The notes beneath the pieces were generated by a model. That model was not told the origin of the DNA. It worked only from the letters and a program-made list of their open reading frames with translations, and did no database searches. Positions 4,696 to 5,923 of a stretch of DNA of 5,923 nucleotides are shown here, piece after piece. The first letter of the stretch is position 1, and each line of letters starts with the position of its first letter. This stretch comes from an uncultured Eubacteriales bacterium (GTDB lineage Bacteria > Bacillota > Clostridia > Christensenellales > UBA1242), in NCBI GenBank assembly GCA_948949055.1, contig CARBWQ010000062.1, forward strand, positions 1 to 5,923. The letters are read 5' to 3'. The translations under genes were made by a program, and so were the position numbers.

Positions 4696-5322
4696 ATGGC
4701 AAGAACTATTGAACCAGATTGCCGTCAATGTAGAAGAGAAGGTTGCAAACTCTTCCTTAAAGGCGAAAGATGTACAACTAAGAAATGTGCTATGGAAAGA
4801 CGCCCAGTTATACCTGGACAACATGGCAATTCTAAGAGAAGAGTAGCATTCTCAGAATACGGCACTCAACTTAGAGAAAAACAAAAAGTAAAAAGAATGT
4901 ATGGAGTTCTCGAAAGACAATTTAGAGAATATTATGAAAAAGCAAACAAAATGCAAGGTGTTACAGGCGAAAATATGCTTTCTTTAATTGAAAGACGTCT
5001 TGACAACGTTGTTTACAGAATGGGCATCGGTGCTTCTCGTAAGCAAGCTCGTCAAATTGTAAACCATGGTCTTATTACCGTAAATGGTAGAAGAGTAAAT
5101 ATTGCTTCTTACTCAGTAAAAGCTGGGGACCAAATCGCTATCAAAGAAAACAAACAAAACAATGAAATGTTTAAATCACTTAGAGGTAGCAAAGTTGTTA
5201 TGCCTAAGTGGGTAGAATTTGATACAAATACTTTCTCTGGGAAAATCGTAGCACTTCCTAGCAGAGAAGATGTCGATGCAGACATCAAAGAACAACTTAT
5301 TGTCGAACTTTATTCGAGATAA
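4696..5322 (+). CDS. rpsD: 30S ribosomal protein S4, zinc-binding form
   Basis: S4 is a primary assembly protein that nucleates the 5' domain of 16S rRNA and lines the mRNA entry channel. It has 208 residues, a normal length. The N-terminus carries Cys9, Cys12, Cys26 and Cys31, the same spacing as the zinc site of Thermus S4, so this is the C+ form; an extra Cys17 lies between them. RRPVIPGQHG (35-44) is a family motif. The S4 RNA-binding domain covers about 98-160 and contains RRLDNVVYRMGIGASRKQAR (100-119) followed by VNHGLITVNGRRVNI. The C-terminus KEQLIVELYSR is canonical. Its position between rpsK and rpoA is the alpha-operon order found in Clostridia and E. coli, unlike B. subtilis. In E. 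coli S4 represses this operon, but no comparable leader is visible here. Confidence 0.98.
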   Translation: MARTIEPDCRQCRREGCKLFLKGERCTTKKCAMERRPVIPGQHGNSKRRVAFSEYGTQLREKQKVKRMYGVLERQFREYYEKANKMQGVTGENMLSLIERRLDNVVYRMGIGASRKQARQIVNHGLITVNGRRVNIASYSVKAGDQIAIKENKQNNEMFKSLRGSKVVMPKWVEFDTNTFSGKIVALPSREDVDADIKEQLIVELYSR

Positions 5323-5325
5323 TAA

Positions 5326-5331
5326 GGGAGG
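5326..5331 (+). promoter_or_regulatory. rpoA ribosome binding site
   Basis: GGGAGG lies 9 bases before ATG 5341 and 15 bases before a second in-frame ATG at 5347. The spacing favours the first ATG as the start, with the protein opening MEMERPRIAC. Confidence 0.75.
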
Positions 5332-5340
5332 TATATTTAT

Positions 5341-5923
5341 ATGGAAATGGAAAGACCAAGAATTGCTTGTGAAGAAACTGACAATGGCTCTTTTGCAAGA
5401 TTTGTCGTTGAACCACTTGAAAAAGGCTATGGTATCACTCTTGGCAACGCTATGAGAAGAACTCTTCTCTCTGCTCTGCCAGGCTCAGCTCCAATCGCAA
5501 TTCGTATTGCAGGAGTAAGTCATGAGTTCTCTACTATTAGAGGAGTAACAGAAGATGTTGTTGATATTATACTTAATCTCAAAAGCCTCGCTGTAAAATG
5601 TAAAGATCAAAGTCGTGATTTTATCACTTATCTTCATCTTAGAAAAACAACAGCAGGTGAAGTGACAGCAAAAGATTTTGATTTAAACTCAGATGTTGAA
5701 ATCTTGAATCCAGATTTACACATTTGTACAATGGATGAGGGTGCCATTCTTGATATGGATCTCATGATCGGAAATGGTAGAGGATATGTTCCAAACAACG
5801 AAAACAAAGAAAAGTTTGATAACATTGATTATATCGCTATGGATTCACTTTTCTCACCAGTAAAGAGAGTAAATTTCAATGTTGAGAGTACTCGTGTTGG
5901 TCAAAGTGTTAACTATGACAAAC
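5341..5923 (+). CDS. rpoA: RNA polymerase alpha subunit, N-terminal part (3' end outside window)
   Basis: The frame is open from ATG 5341 to the right edge, giving 194 full codons of a protein usually about 315-330 residues long. The alpha subunit dimerises through this N-terminal domain and then recruits beta and beta'. Visible signatures are VEPLEKGYGITLGNAMRRTL (23-42), HEFSTIRGVTEDVVDIILNL (61-80), NGRGYVPNNENK (145-156) and the end of the domain, VNFNVESTRVGQSVNYDK (177-194). Conserved arginines 39 and 40 in NAMRR fall where alpha contacts the beta subunit. IRGVTED has Arg where many homologues have Pro or Asp. The C-terminal DNA- and activator-binding domain lies beyond the window. The gene follows rpsD after 18 bases with a strong GGGAGG site, and rplQ would be the expected next gene. 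The reading frame is intact throughout. Confidence 0.98.
   Translation, partial: MEMERPRIACEETDNGSFARFVVEPLEKGYGITLGNAMRRTLLSALPGSAPIAIRIAGVSHEFSTIRGVTEDVVDIILNLKSLAVKCKDQSRDFITYLHLRKTTAGEVTAKDFDLNSDVEILNPDLHICTMDEGAILDMDLMIGNGRGYVPNNENKEKFDNIDYIAMDSLFSPVKRVNFNVESTRVGQSVNYDK

Noticed and set aside
4403..4846. Plus-strand frames overlapping rpsK and rpsD in other registers (4403-4615 and 4628-4846).
   Set aside because: The S11 and S4 frames match conserved families from end to end, while these have no motif or spacing that supports translation.
1..5923. A mobile element, CRISPR array, tRNA/rRNA gene, or novel accessory system.
   Set aside because: All coding sequence is accounted for by conserved housekeeping genes on one strand, with no transposase, integrase, regularly spaced repeat array or cloverleaf seen.

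Overview
The window carries the downstream half of the bacterial S10/spc/alpha ribosomal-protein supercluster, all on the + strand. The order is rplO (3' end only) – secY – adk – map – small KOW-domain protein – infA – rpmJ – rpsM – rpsK – rpsD – rpoA (5' part only). The sequence is AT-rich, with AGA, CTT and GTT codons common and strong GGAGG-type ribosome binding sites. The order adk–map–KOW protein–infA–rpmJ is typical of Bacillota. rpsD lies between rpsK and rpoA, as it does in Clostridia; Bacillus subtilis keeps rpsD elsewhere. The best reading is therefore a low-GC member of the Clostridia, possibly an uncultured gut-type lineage. That placement is an inference from gene order and protein motifs, not from a database search.

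Layout. Positions 1-316 encode the C-terminal part of ribosomal protein L15, followed 2 bases later by secY (319-1614). A 274-base AT-rich gap (1615-1888) is the only sizeable non-coding stretch. It holds degenerate direct repeats, small inverted repeats and a perfect 13-bp hairpin just before the adk ribosome binding site. From adk (1889) to the right edge the genes are tightly packed, with gaps of 0-24 bases and one 8-base overlap (KOW protein/infA). The 38-codon rpmJ gene (3758-3874) and the truncated rpoA reading frame (5341 to the edge) are both clear from sequence.

How the genes work together. L15, L36, S13, S11 and S4 are structural ribosomal proteins, and IF-1 acts in initiation. SecY is the membrane channel for exported and inserted proteins. 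Adenylate kinase balances AMP, ADP and ATP. Methionine aminopeptidase trims nascent proteins, and RpoA starts RNA polymerase assembly. Close spacing and shared strand suggest co-transcription, at least from adk onward. No convincing promoter or intrinsic terminator was found.

Novelty. This is a conserved housekeeping locus and I see no undescribed multi-gene system in it. The points worth a second look are the repeat-bearing secY–adk gap with its hairpin, the poorly characterised KOW protein, and several lineage-type substitutions in S11, S13 and SecY.
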